Position numbers and translations under genes: made by a program | Shown: piece by piece, positions 48,984 to 58,592 of the stretch | How the letters are laid out: every line of letters starts with the position of its first letter | How positions within the stretch are numbered: position 1 is the first letter of the stretch | DNA from: [Streptosporangium] indianense | GTDB lineage: Bacteria; Actinomycetota; Actinomycetes; Streptomycetales; Streptomycetaceae | Assembly (NCBI RefSeq): GCF_021474405.1 | Contig: NZ_JAKEIO010000022.1 | Span: 1 to 64,000 of the forward strand | Length of the DNA stretch: 64,000 nucleotides | Direction: 5' to 3' | Notes under the pieces: generated by a model | Databases searched by the model: none | What the model was told of the DNA's origin: nothing | The model's input: only the letters and a program-made list of their open reading frames with translations

Positions 48984-50530
48984 GGGTGGTAGTTGGCGAT
49001 CTTCTTGTCCTTGATCACCAGGTGGTGGGAGAGAACGCCGCGCACGGCCTCGTGGAAGCCGCACCCGATCGCCTCGTCGGGCACCTCGAAGTTCTCGAAC
49101 ACCTTGGTCTCGCCTGCACGCACCATGCCCATGGCCTCTTCCAGGAACTGCAGGGCCATGGCGGCCGCGTAGGCGATGAAGTACGGGCGGGCGCGGTCGC
49201 GTTCGATGGTGTTGCTCCACTGCGGGATGCGCCACTCCAGGGTGGTCTCCGGCAGCGACTCGCCCTTGGGCAGGGAGATGCGCACGCTGTGGCCGGTGGC
49301 CTTGACGTACGGGGTGTCCACCAGACCGCTCAGCGCCGTCGACCACAGACGGGCCAGAGGGCCGCCGCCGGTGTCGAGGGCGAGGTGGTCGCCGGTGCGC
49401 TGGTCGAACCAGCGGGGGCTCATCACCCAGCTGTACTTGTCGTCGAAGTCGCGCTTCTGCGGCACCGGCACGGTCGTCTGGTTCCACGGGTGGCGCATGT
49501 CGACGGGGTTGCCGAGCGGGTCGTGGGTGACGAACGGCTGTTCGTTGACCCAGTCCTCGTAGTAGGAGCTGCCGAGCATGATGCGCAGGCCGAGGTTGAT
49601 GTCGACGAGGTTGTTGGTGACGAGTTCGCCGTCGACGACGATGCCCGGGGTGACGTACATCGCCTTGCCCCAGGTGTTCATCGTCTCGTAGCGGTAGTCG
49701 ACGACCTTGGGGTCCTGGAAGGCGCCCCAGCAGCCCAGCAGGACACGGCGGCGGCCGACCTCCTCGTAGCCGGGCAGTGCCTCGTAGAAGAAGTCGAAGA
49801 CGTCGTCGTTCATGGCGACGGCCTTCTTCACGAAGTCGATGACCCGCATGAGGCGGCTGAGGTAGTCGGTGAAGACGGTCGGCTGCGGCATCGTGCCGAC
49901 ACCGCCCGGGTACAGCGTGGAGGGGTGGACGTGCCGTCCCTCCATCAGGCAGAACATCTCGCGGGTGACCCGGCTGACCTTCAAGGCCTCCTTGTAGACC
50001 TCGCCCTCGAAGGGGTTGAAGGCCCTCATGATGTCGGCGATCGTGCGGTAGCCGTGGATGTCGCCGCGGGGGGCGTCGGTGCGTTCGGCGCGGGCCAGGA
50101 CACCGGGGTTGGTGGCCTTGACCATGGCCTCGCAGAAGTCCACGAAGACCAGGTTGTCCTGGAAGATCGTGTGGTCGAACATGTACTCGGCGGCCTCGCC
50201 GAGGTTGACGATGTGCTCGGCCAGCGGGGGCGGCTTGACGCCGTAGGCCATCTGCTGGGCGTAGTCGGAGCAGGTGGTGTGGTTGTCGCCGCAGATGCCG
50301 CAGATCCGGGACGTGATGAAGCCCGCGTCGCGCGGGTCCTTGCCCTTCATGAACACCGAGTAGCCGCGGAAGAGCGACGAGGTGCTGTGGCATTCGACGA
50401 CTTCCCGGTTGGCGAAGTCGATCTTCGTGTAGATGCCCAGGTTCCCGATGATCCGGGTGATCGGGTCCCAGGACATGTCCACGAGCTGTGGTGGCTTGCG
50501 GTCCGTGGGCCGGGCCTCGGTGGTGGTCAT
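48984..50530 (-). CDS. hhyL: High-affinity [NiFe]-hydrogenase large subunit, group 1h, C terminus lost at the assembly join
   Basis: 515 residues remain of a protein that should have about 590. It holds the NiFe active site of an H2-oxidising enzyme. The L1 motif RICGICGDNHTTC (Cys77, Cys80) is present and typical of the actinobacterial group 1h (earlier group 5). The C-terminal L2 motif with the other two nickel cysteines, and the maturation protease site, are missing. The frame runs out of IANYHP straight into Nextera adapter sequence at 48983. The loss is thus artificial, not a real pseudogene. ATG 50530 has GAGGGG 13 nt upstream. Confidence 0.9.
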
Positions 50531-50579
50531 CTGCGGTACTGCCCCTCGCTGTCGGTGGTGGGTGGGGTCGCGGGTTTCG

Positions 50580-51668
50580 TCACGGGCGCCAGCGCGGGTC
50601 GTAACCGCTGGTCAGCTTGCGCTTGTTGTGGCGCCACCTGGGCTCGTGGTTGACGAGCTCGTTGGTCATGCCGCGCAGTCTGCGGATGACGGCTCCGTAC
50701 GGCTTGATGGCCAGGGACGACAGGGTGCCGCCGGGGGGCTCGTCCATGAACGGCATGAACGCGTCGGGGAAGCCGGGCATCGTGCAGCCGATGCAGATGC
50801 CGCCCACGTTGGGGCAGCCGCCCAGGCCGCCCATCCAGCCGCGCTTGGGCACGTTGCAGTTGACGACCGGACCCCAGCAGCCCGTCCTGACCAGACACTT
50901 GGGCGAGTTGTAGTCCGTGGCGAAGTTGGCCTGCTCGTAGTACGAGCCGCGGTCGCAGCCTTCGTGGACGGTCTTCCCGAACAGCCACTGCGGGCGGAGC
51001 ATGTGGTCCAGCGGCGGCGGGGGTGCGGAGCCGGCCGCGTGGTAGAGGACCCAGATCAGGGTCTCCATGAAGTTCTCGGGCTGGATCGGGCAGCCGGGCA
51101 CGTTGACGACGGGCAGGCCGGCCTGGGAGGTGTAGTCCCAGCCCAGGTAGTCGGCGAGGCCCATGCACCCCGTGGGGTTGCCGGACATGGCGTGGATGCC
51201 GCCGAAGGTGGCGCAGGTGCCGGCGGCGACCACCGCCCAGGCCTTGGGGGCCAGTTGGTCGATCCACCAGTTGAGGGTCTGCGGCTCGCCGGTCTCCGGG
51301 TCGTTGCCGAAGGAGGTCCAGTAGCCGTCGCCCTCGATGATGTTCTGGTTCGGGATCGAGCCCTCGATGACCAGGATGAACGGGGCCAGTTCGCCGCGGA
51401 CGGCCGCCCGGTAGGGCGCGAGGAAGTCCTCGCCGCCCAGACTGGGCGAGAGCACCTTGTTGACCAGGTTCACCTTCGGCAGGCCCGGGATCAGCCCGAG
51501 CACCACGTCCTCGATGGAGGGCTGGTCGGCGGCGGTGAGCGAGACGGTGTCCCCGTCACAGCTCATGCCCTCGGAGATCCACAGGATGGTGATCTCGTCG
51601 ATGCCCTTCCGGTCCTCGGACCGTTCGGGTTCCTTGCTGACTTCGGTGGTGCTGCTGTCGATGGTCAT
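50580..51668 (-). CDS. hhyS: High-affinity [NiFe]-hydrogenase small subunit, group 1h
   Basis: A 362-residue iron-sulphur subunit passing electrons from the NiFe site to the respiratory chain. Cluster ligands seen: SEGMSCDGDT (Cys37), AGTCATFGG, VPGCP, HEGCDRGSYY, RTGCWGPVVNCNVPKRGW and GGCPNVGGICIGCTMPGFPD. The CDGDT region is peculiar to this oxygen-insensitive group, whose proximal cluster is known to use an Asp in place of one Cys. There is no Tat signal, in keeping with group 1h. It follows the 515-residue protein gene with 1 nt between stop and start, and precedes hhyL by 49 bp. Confidence 0.94.
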   Translation of the reverse strand: MTIDSSTTEVSKEPERSEDRKGIDEITILWISEGMSCDGDTVSLTAADQPSIEDVVLGLIPGLPKVNLVNKVLSPSLGGEDFLAPYRAAVRGELAPFILVIEGSIPNQNIIEGDGYWTSFGNDPETGEPQTLNWWIDQLAPKAWAVVAAGTCATFGGIHAMSGNPTGCMGLADYLGWDYTSQAGLPVVNVPGCPIQPENFMETLIWVLYHAAGSAPPPPLDHMLRPQWLFGKTVHEGCDRGSYYEQANFATDYNSPKCLVRTGCWGPVVNCNVPKRGWMGGLGGCPNVGGICIGCTMPGFPDAFMPFMDEPPGGTLSSLAIKPYGAVIRRLRGMTNELVNHEPRWRHNKRKLTSGYDPRWRP

Positions 51669-51669
51669 G

Positions 51670-53217
51670 TCACTCGGCCTCCGCTGCGGGGGTCTCGGAG
51701 TCGGTCGTGTGCCGCGCGGGAGCTGCGGCGGGAGCCGGTGCCGACGGCTCGTCCGGGGATCCGGCGGGCCCGAGGGGTTCGAGCTCGTCGGGCCGGAAGT
51801 AGTGGAAGCGGCCGTACCAGTTGTTGAGTTCGGCGGCCGGGTCGTCGTCGAGGGTGACGGCGAGGTGCACGCTGCCGTCCACGTCGTGGAAGACGGCGGC
51901 GACCTCGGCGGTGCGCCCGGCCAGGAACATGTCCTGGGCGTCGGCGCCGCGTCCCCGGGGGCGGAGCCGGACCCGGCTGCCGCCGCCGAGCCGGACGCCG
52001 TCGACGAGCACGGTGTCGGTGGTCGGGGAGAGACCCTCGTCGCCGCCTTCCTGCCACCAGGCGGGGCGGTCGGCGGACGCCGTGGGGGTGACGGGGGTGA
52101 GGGGGTGATCGGTCGGCGCCGTGGGGGCGGCCGGCGTCAGGGAGCGGACGGCGCCGTGCAGGCGTTCGAAGACCTCCTGCGGCATGGTGTCGACCCGGTC
52201 GAGGATCGCCGCCGCCCGCGGGTCGGTGGCTCGCGCCTCGCGCTTCTCCTCGTCGGTCAGCAGCATCGTGCGCAGCGTGAGGATCTCGTCGATCTCCGCG
52301 GCGTCGTGCAGGTCGCCGGGACTTTCGGGGGCGACCCGGGGGTGGTCGGGCAGGATGATCGGCGCGGACAGCAGGACGGGTGCGGTCTCCCCGGTCTCGC
52401 CGCCGAGCACCGGGAAGGTGAACTCGTTGCGGCACGCTCGCACGGGTGCGTCCAGGTCCGTCGGCGGGTCGATGAGCGAGACGAACTCCGCCCCGTCGCC
52501 GCCGATCAGGGTGTGCGTGGCGATGAGGGCCCGGCGCAGCGCCTCGTCCCGGGGCGTGTGCGGCGGCGGTGCGGGCGCGGTGTTGGTGGTCCGTACGCGG
52601 ATCCGGCACAGGTCGTCGGAGAGCCGCTCGGCGCTGACGGTGGTCTCGGCCCGGATCTCCTCGCGGCTGCGCACCACCCGCCCGGCGTTCGCGGGCAGCG
52701 GCTCGACGTCCGTACCCGCCGCGGCGTTCACCGCGACGACCCGTGCGCCCCGGAGGAGTTCGTCGAGCGGGGCCTCGACCTCGCACTCGCGCGGCAGGGC
52801 CTCGTCGAACGTGAGGTGCACCGCGCCGTCGTCGGTGTGCAGCGACTCGACGGGCCGGCCCGCCTCTTCGACCTGCTTGCGCTGCATCTGGAGGTAGCGG
52901 ACCCGCACCCGGACGCGGGCGTCCGGCTGCCGGACGCGCAGCAGGCACTCGGTCTGCTGGTACCAGGAGTCGGCGGAACCCGAGACGCCGGGGGTGACGG
53001 GGCCGTCCGCCTCCACCCAGTCCCGGGGGAACAGCACGCCGAACTGCCAGCGGACACGGTTCTTCGTGGAGGAGCGGCGGTAGGGGTAGAGGAGGTAGCC
53101 CTCGTAGAGGACGGCGTCGGCGACGGCGCTGAGCTGCTCGAAGACCCCCGGGCAGGGGCCCGTGCCGTCCGTCGTGGCAGCGCCGTGCGTGCCGCCCTCG
53201 ACCAGTGCCTCCGCCAT
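51670..53217 (-). CDS. Hypothetical protein of the group 1h hydrogenase operon
   Basis: A 515-residue protein, first gene of the hydrogenase operon. No domain could be recognised. It is hydrophilic, without signal peptide, and beta-rich at the start (VLYEGYLLYPYRRSSTKNRVRWQFGVLFPRDW). It ends with a short Arg-rich motif (GSRVRLRPRGRGADAQDMFLAGR) followed by VFHDVDGSVHLAVTLDDDPAAELN and a Pro/Ala tail. From memory, a protein of this kind always precedes hhyS in actinobacteria, which suggests a role in assembly or in coupling to the membrane. ATG 53217 after GGAGACGCG. The stop is 1 nt from hhyS. Confidence 0.82.
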   Translation of the reverse strand: MAEALVEGGTHGAATTDGTGPCPGVFEQLSAVADAVLYEGYLLYPYRRSSTKNRVRWQFGVLFPRDWVEADGPVTPGVSGSADSWYQQTECLLRVRQPDARVRVRVRYLQMQRKQVEEAGRPVESLHTDDGAVHLTFDEALPRECEVEAPLDELLRGARVVAVNAAAGTDVEPLPANAGRVVRSREEIRAETTVSAERLSDDLCRIRVRTTNTAPAPPPHTPRDEALRRALIATHTLIGGDGAEFVSLIDPPTDLDAPVRACRNEFTFPVLGGETGETAPVLLSAPIILPDHPRVAPESPGDLHDAAEIDEILTLRTMLLTDEEKREARATDPRAAAILDRVDTMPQEVFERLHGAVRSLTPAAPTAPTDHPLTPVTPTASADRPAWWQEGGDEGLSPTTDTVLVDGVRLGGGSRVRLRPRGRGADAQDMFLAGRTAEVAAVFHDVDGSVHLAVTLDDDPAAELNNWYGRFHYFRPDELEPLGPAGSPDEPSAPAPAAAPARHTTDSETPAAEAE

Positions 53218-53366
53218 CGCGTCTCCTCGTCCCTGTGTGCACGCGCATCCCTTCCACCACCGTCACACCGCTGACCCACGGTCGCCTCCTCCGGCGCAGT
53301 GGGATTGGGCTGTTCGGGGTGGTCGTTCAGCCCTCACGGCTGCGCGGGACGGGGAGCACGGCAACG

Positions 53367-53396
53367 GGCCCGTCGGCACCGAGGCGCCGACGGGCC
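53367..53396 (-). terminator. Terminator of the DUF6069-like gene, upstream of the hydrogenase operon
   Basis: Perfect 11-bp stem GGCCCGTCGGC (53367-53377) and GCCGACGGGCC (53386-53396), 18 bp after the stop codon of the minus-strand gene at 53414. It separates that gene from the hydrogenase operon. Confidence 0.85.
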
Positions 53397-53413
53397 GTGT
53401 CGGAGGTGCGGGG

Positions 53414-53872
53414 TCAGTGCCGCACGCGGGACAGCCTGCGCGCCACCAGCGGGACGACGACCGCGGCGGCCACGACGTGGGACGCGGCCAGGACGATCCG
53501 GGTGGACGTGGCGGTGTGCGGCGCGACGGCCGGGCCGGCGAGCGACAGCGCGGTGAGGGCGACGCTGGTCACGGTGAAGGCACGGGCGGGCCGCCCGGCC
53601 CAGCGGGCGAGGGCGACCGCGAGGACGATGCCGGCGACCGACCAGAACAGCACCCCGCCGAAGAAACCGCCGACCGGGATCTCCGCGGCCTCCGTGGCTC
53701 CGGGACTCGCCGCTTCCATCGGGACACCGGCGGCCCGCGCGACGAGCGCGAACGCCTCCGTCACCACGGCTCCGGCGAGGGTGGCCAGAACGCCGACCAG
53801 CCACACGGGGCGGGTGGTGAGCAGACCGGCCTCGGTCCGCGGTGCCTGGCTCTGAGGTGTCGTCACGCTCAT
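53414..53872 (-). CDS. DUF6069-like membrane protein
   Basis: A 152-residue protein with four predicted membrane segments and the layout of small actinobacterial DUF6069 proteins (ends RIVLAASHVVAAAVVVPLVARRL). ATG 53872 after AGGAGAC. The function is unknown. It stands divergent from the malic enzyme gene and has its own terminator, so it is not part of the hydrogenase operon. Confidence 0.75.
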   Translation of the reverse strand: MSVTTPQSQAPRTEAGLLTTRPVWLVGVLATLAGAVVTEAFALVARAAGVPMEAASPGATEAAEIPVGGFFGGVLFWSVAGIVLAVALARWAGRPARAFTVTSVALTALSLAGPAVAPHTATSTRIVLAASHVVAAAVVVPLVARRLSRVRH

Positions 53873-54041
53873 GTCTCTGTCTCCTGACGGGGGTTGGGTC
53901 GCGGTGGGGCGTACGGAGAGGTGGACCGGAGGGCGGCGCGGAACTCATCGGTGCCCGGGGACGTTTTCCCGGGGCCGGTGGTTCGTCCGGATGGCACACA
54001 TCACCCGCACGAACCGGCGCGTCACGGGAAGGCGTGACCTC

Positions 54042-55718
54042 ATGGACCAGCCGACACAGCACCCCCGCCCCACCACCAGCCCCGCCGTCACGACCCTGGC
54101 CGACCCGCTGGTCAACCGGGGCACCGCCTTCACCCGCAGCGAGCGCGAGGAGCTCGGGATCGACGGGCTGCTGCCGCCCGCCGTGGAGACCCTGGACGAG
54201 CAGGTCGCCCGCGCCTACGAGGCGTTCCACGGTTACGACAAGCCGCTGAACCGGCACATCTATCTGCGGCAGCTCCAGGACACCAACGAGGTGCTCTTCT
54301 ACCGTCTGGTCACCGCGTACCTGGAGGAGCTGCTGCCCGTCGTCTACACGCCGACGGTGGGCGAGGCCTGCCAGAAGTTCAGCGAGATCTACCGGCGGCC
54401 ACGCGGTCTGTTCCTGACCTGGGAGGACCGGCACCGCTTCCGCGACATCCTGCGCAACCGCCCGCACCGTGACCACGACGTGGACGTCATCGTCGTCACC
54501 GACGGCCAGCGCATCCTCGGCCTGGGCGACCAGGGCGTCGGCGGCATGGGCATCCCCATCGGCAAGCTGAGCCTGTACACGGCGATCGGCGGCATCCACC
54601 CCGCCCGCACCCTGCCGGTCCTGCTGGACATGGGCACCGACAACGAGACCCTGCTCGACAACCCCCGCTACCTCGGCCGGCGCGCCCGGAGGCTGACCGG
54701 CGCCGAGTACGACGAGATGATCGAGGCGTTCGTCTCGGCGGTCGAGGCGGAACTGCCCGGGACGCTTCTGCAGTGGGAGGACTTCGCCACCGCCCACGCG
54801 CACCCGATCCTCGCCCGCTACCGGGACCGGCTGCTCACGTTCAACGACGACATCCAGGGCACCGCGGCCGTCACGCTCGGCGCCCTGTCCACGGCGGCGG
54901 ACGTGGCCGGCACCCCGCTCACCGAGCAGCGCGTAGTGATCCTCGGCGCGGGGTCGGCCGCCATCGGCGTCGCCGACATGATCCGTACGGCCATGGTCGA
55001 CGAGGGCCTGTCGGAGGACGAGGCGACGGCGCGGTTCTGGATCGTCGACGTCGACGGGCTGCTGGTCTCCTCCCGTTCCGAACTGACCCCGCAGCAGCGG
55101 GTGTTCGCGCGCGACGACAGCGAGGTGGCCGACTGGGACGGCACCGGCCTCGCCGAGGCGGTGCGCCGCGCCGAGCCGACCGCGCTCATCGGGCTGTCGA
55201 CGGCGCACGGCGCGTTCACCGAGGAGATCGTGCGGCAGATGGCCTCGACCTGCGAACGGCCCGTCGTCTTCCCGCTGTCCAACCCCACCTCGCACTCCGA
55301 GGCCGACCCCGCCGACCTCACCCGCTGGACCGACGGGCGGGCGCTGATCGCCACCGGCTCGCCCTTCCCGCCGCTGAAGGTCGACGGGCGCGAGGTGCCC
55401 GTGGCGCAGTCCAACAACGTCTACGTCTTCCCGGCGATGGGCCTCGCGGTGACCGCGAGCGGGGCCACACGGGTCACGGACCGCATGCTCGTGGCGGCCG
55501 CCCGGGCCGTCGCACGCTGCGCGGTGCGTGCGGCGGACGGCGACGACCTGCCCGTGCCCCTGCTGCCGCCGTTGACCGGCATGCGGGAGTCCGCTCGCGA
55601 GATCGCGCTGGCCGCGGCCCTCGCCGCCGTCGAGGACGGGGTGGCCCCGCGGGCGACGGAGGACGAACTGCGCGAGGCCGTCGCCCGGGCCCAGTGGACG
55701 CCCCGCTACGAGGACTAG
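54042..55718 (+). CDS. NAD(P)-dependent malic enzyme (malate dehydrogenase, decarboxylating), large type
   Basis: A 558-residue enzyme converting malate to pyruvate and CO2. Motifs of the SfcA/MaeA family: VVYTPTVGEACQKF (Tyr of catalysis near 107), ILGLGDQGVGGMGIPIGKLSLY, FNDDIQGTAAVTLG (metal and catalytic Lys region), and the NAD site VVILGAGSAAIGVADMI. The start at 54042 has GGAAGG; an upstream ATG at 53991 has no ribosome site. Role: supplies pyruvate or reducing power. It is a single gene here, so its link to the hydrogenase genes is only positional. Confidence 0.94.
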   Translation: MDQPTQHPRPTTSPAVTTLADPLVNRGTAFTRSEREELGIDGLLPPAVETLDEQVARAYEAFHGYDKPLNRHIYLRQLQDTNEVLFYRLVTAYLEELLPVVYTPTVGEACQKFSEIYRRPRGLFLTWEDRHRFRDILRNRPHRDHDVDVIVVTDGQRILGLGDQGVGGMGIPIGKLSLYTAIGGIHPARTLPVLLDMGTDNETLLDNPRYLGRRARRLTGAEYDEMIEAFVSAVEAELPGTLLQWEDFATAHAHPILARYRDRLLTFNDDIQGTAAVTLGALSTAADVAGTPLTEQRVVILGAGSAAIGVADMIRTAMVDEGLSEDEATARFWIVDVDGLLVSSRSELTPQQRVFARDDSEVADWDGTGLAEAVRRAEPTALIGLSTAHGAFTEEIVRQMASTCERPVVFPLSNPTSHSEADPADLTRWTDGRALIATGSPFPPLKVDGREVPVAQSNNVYVFPAMGLAVTASGATRVTDRMLVAAARAVARCAVRAADGDDLPVPLLPPLTGMRESAREIALAAALAAVEDGVAPRATEDELREAVARAQWTPRYED

Positions 55719-55760
55719 CCGCAGAAGGCCGATCCTCCGGGCCGTGCTGATGGCACGACG

Positions 55761-55859
55761 GTGTCGGAAATGCCGCACGGCGGCGTCGGCCGCTCCGGCC
55801 ACGGCAGCGACCTCTTCGGCCTGCTCGACTGCACGCAGGTCGAGCACGTCATGCTGTGA
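55761..55859 (+). pseudogene. C-terminal remnant of an aldehyde dehydrogenase
   Basis: The frame VSEMPHGGVGRSGHGSDL... ends at a TGA (55857-55859). It carries the hallmark C terminus of NAD aldehyde dehydrogenases of the gamma-aminobutyraldehyde type: SEMPHGG, GRSGHG, and a closing TQVEHVML. Only 32 codons remain, with no catalytic domain and no start upstream; the frame is preceded in frame by the malic enzyme stop. It is best read as the last piece of a deleted gene. Confidence 0.75.
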
Positions 55860-55912
55860 CGGCCACCGACACCGCCCCTACGCAGCCCAGGGGCCCGCGG
55901 GACGCGGCACCC

Positions 55913-58495
55913 TCACCCGACCCTGATGCCCACGATGCACGTGTCGTCGTCCGTGTCCGACTTGCTGTAGGTCAGGAGGCGGTCCAGCTGCTGGTCGAGC
56001 GTGCTGGGTGCCGACCGGGCGGTGGTCAGGAGGTGGGTCAGGGACTCCTCCACGGGCCGGTCCCGGCGCTCGACGAGACCGTCCGTGTACATCAACAGGG
56101 TGTCCCCGGGGGCCAGGCGCAGCTCGGTCTCCTCGTACACGGCCTCGGGGACGGCCCCCAGCAGCAGTCCCTTGACCAGGGGCAGGGGGGCCGCTTCGGT
56201 GTCGCGGACGAGGACGGGCGGGAGGTGCCCGGCCCGGGCCCAGCGCAGCGTCCGCGTGTCCGGGTCGTACAGTCCGCACACCGCGGTCGCGGTGACGGAG
56301 CCGGTCAGGTGGTGCGCCACGATGTTGAGCCAGGACAGCAGCTGGCCCGGCCCGGCGCCGGTCACGGCCAGGCCGCGCAGCGCGTTGCGCAGGACGACCA
56401 TGCTGGTGGCGGCCTCGATGCCGTGCCCGGCCACGTCCCCGACGCACAGCAGCACCTTGCGCGACGGCAGGACGACGGCGTCGTACCAGTCGCCGCCCAC
56501 CAACTGCTCGGTCTCCGCGGGCCGGTAGCGTACGGCCACCTGGAGGCCGGACACCTGCAACGGCGCCTGGGTGGGCGGCATGATCGCGTGCTGCAACTGC
56601 AGGGTGAGCCGGGCGCGTTCGGTGGCCTGCTGCTCGGTGTGCGCCAGCTGGTCGCGGGTCGCGGCGAGCGCCACCTCGGTCCAGTGCTGTGCCGAGATGT
56701 CCTGGCAGGCGCCGCGCACCAGGAGCAGCCGGTCGTCGGTGTCGAGCACCGGTTCGGCGACGATCCGGATGTGGCGGGTCACCCCCTCCGGCCGCTGCAG
56801 CCGGAACGCGGCGGCCGCCGGACGCTGGTGGTGCAGCAGGGTGCGCAGGAAACGGCGGATGGAGACGCCGTCGTCCGGGTGGGCATGGGCCGGAAGCTCC
56901 TCCAGCGGCACCGGGGTGCTCGTCCGGGGGCGTCCGTACAGGTCGAAGAGCTGCCCGTTCCAGGTGATCTCACCGGTGAGCACGTTCTCCTCGAACCCGC
57001 CGATGCGGCCCAGCCGTTGGGCATGCTGGAGGAGACTCGCCAGCCGGGCCATCTCGTCCTCGATGCGCCAGATGAGGAGGACGGACATGCCGTGGCGGCT
57101 GATGCTGATGTCCGCGACGGCCGACAGAGGGACCTGGTCGACGAGGGCGGTGAGGTTCATGCGGCGGGCCCGGAAGGGCTCACCGGTGGCGTAGACCCGC
57201 TCGACGCGCTGGAACAACTCGCTGTCCCCTGCGGCCATCGGATAGGCCTCCAGGAGCAGCGCCCCGTTCACGACGGCCCGCGGCCGGCCCGCCGGGTCCA
57301 GGAAGCGGTTGTTCACGTGCTGGATGCGGAAGTCCACCAGGTGCCCGTCGGCGTCCAGATGCGGCACCAGGACGAGGGCCGGGTCGTACAGCCCGTCGGC
57401 CAGGTCCATCAGCTCGGCGGCGTCCGGCAGCACGCGCGGCTCCTGGGCCGCTCCCTGCGGCGGCGTGTACATCTCCAGGGTGTGCGCGCACAGTTCGGCC
57501 AGCGCCTCCACCTGCCGGACGATCTGCGGGGGCTGCGGCTCCAGCGGGGCCGGCCAGGCGATCTCCAGCACACCGTGGATACGGCCGCCGGTGCCGGCGG
57601 GCAGGGCGGCCCGGCCGCCGTCCGGATGCTGGTGCAGGCCGATGGTGGGCAGTCCGGTCACGCCGAGGGTGGTGATCCACTGCCCCTCGCGCTCGATGAG
57701 GCCCCGGCGCGCCACGGTCACCACGTCCGGCGGGACGTAACGCCAGCGCTCCGCCTCGGCCGGCGAGAAGCCGGCGCTGCCCGCCAAGGTGAGCGAACCG
57801 TCGGCGCCCACGGCCCAAACGGCCACGGCCACCGCACCGAGGGGACGCAACGCCTGCTCCAGCAGGGCGTCGGCCACGGCCTGGGCGTCGTCCGCCGCCA
57901 GGACGCCGCTCTCGGCCGCGCGCAGGCGCACGGCGGCCGACTCGCTCTCCGCCTCGTCGGCGGCCCGGGTCGCGGCGAGGAAGGCGTCCGTCACCTCGGA
58001 CATCCGGTCCCGGGCGGCCTGGTTGATGACGTCGACGGCCAGTTCCAGGGGGGTGACCTGGGCCTGCTCCGCCAACTGGGCGAGCTGCCGGGCCGCCTGG
58101 GCGGGACCGCACTGCAGCCGCTCGACCAGGACCCCCTTGGCGAGTTCGATCAGGGCGCGCCCCTCGGCCTCCGCCTGGGCGGCACGTACTTCCCGGCTGA
58201 GCCGTTCCACGGTGGCGGCGAGACGGCCCACCGGGGACGCGGTCGACGGGTCCTCGCGGCCGGCGCGCGCTTCGTCGCCGAACCCGGGCAGCCCGTCGGA
58301 GGTGAACCCGGGCGGCCCGTCGGAGGTGAACCCGCCGGAGACCGCCGCCTCCTCGTCGGACGGCTTGGGGTCCCCGTCGGCGGTACGGGACAGCGGGTCG
58401 AAGCTCAGCGGTGACGGCGAGGGCTCAGGACCGGCGGCCGAGCCGCGCTTCGGCTCGCCGTCACCCGGCTCGCGCGACTGCTCGGACATGCTCAC
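55913..58495 (-). CDS. ANTAR-GAF-PAS-PP2C serine phosphatase (RsbU-like)
   Basis: An 860-residue cytosolic regulator. A disordered start (1-95) is followed by an ANTAR-like helical domain (about 100-170: ERLSREVRAAQAEAEGRALIELAKGVLVERLQCGPAQAARQLAQLA). GAF (about 195-330) and two PAS-like regions (about 350-600) come next. The C-terminal PP2C domain has VGGDWYDAVVLP, VGDVAGHGIEAA, LLMYTDGLVERRD and DDDTCIVGIRV. The likely role is dephosphorylating a STAS anti-anti-sigma protein, such as the one encoded at 63133-63537. The GTG at 58495 was chosen (AGGAG 10 nt upstream); ATG 58489 is also possible. It follows the hybrid kinase gene by 97 bp. Confidence 0.9.
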   Translation of the reverse strand: MSMSEQSREPGDGEPKRGSAAGPEPSPSPLSFDPLSRTADGDPKPSDEEAAVSGGFTSDGPPGFTSDGLPGFGDEARAGREDPSTASPVGRLAATVERLSREVRAAQAEAEGRALIELAKGVLVERLQCGPAQAARQLAQLAEQAQVTPLELAVDVINQAARDRMSEVTDAFLAATRAADEAESESAAVRLRAAESGVLAADDAQAVADALLEQALRPLGAVAVAVWAVGADGSLTLAGSAGFSPAEAERWRYVPPDVVTVARRGLIEREGQWITTLGVTGLPTIGLHQHPDGGRAALPAGTGGRIHGVLEIAWPAPLEPQPPQIVRQVEALAELCAHTLEMYTPPQGAAQEPRVLPDAAELMDLADGLYDPALVLVPHLDADGHLVDFRIQHVNNRFLDPAGRPRAVVNGALLLEAYPMAAGDSELFQRVERVYATGEPFRARRMNLTALVDQVPLSAVADISISRHGMSVLLIWRIEDEMARLASLLQHAQRLGRIGGFEENVLTGEITWNGQLFDLYGRPRTSTPVPLEELPAHAHPDDGVSIRRFLRTLLHHQRPAAAAFRLQRPEGVTRHIRIVAEPVLDTDDRLLLVRGACQDISAQHWTEVALAATRDQLAHTEQQATERARLTLQLQHAIMPPTQAPLQVSGLQVAVRYRPAETEQLVGGDWYDAVVLPSRKVLLCVGDVAGHGIEAATSMVVLRNALRGLAVTGAGPGQLLSWLNIVAHHLTGSVTATAVCGLYDPDTRTLRWARAGHLPPVLVRDTEAAPLPLVKGLLLGAVPEAVYEETELRLAPGDTLLMYTDGLVERRDRPVEESLTHLLTTARSAPSTLDQQLDRLLTYSKSDTDDDTCIVGIRVG

Positions 58496-58592
58496 GGTGT
58501 GGATGCTCCTCGGCTGGAGTGCCCTGGGGCGCGGGACGACAGGCGCTGCGGGGCGTCCGGCCCGCCGGTGTGCGGGTCGGACGCCGGTGTGC

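Noticed and set aside
48476..50530. A single 684-residue fusion of hydrogenase large subunit and another protein
   Set aside because: The frame stays open only because the adapter and poly-C happen to lack stops. The C-terminal part is another frame of the DUF4190 gene.
54042..58495. Hydrogenase accessory genes (hyp/hup) next to the hydrogenase operon
   Set aside because: The genes on this side are malic enzyme and a PP2C regulator, with no hyp motifs. The accessory genes would lie beyond the artificial join.
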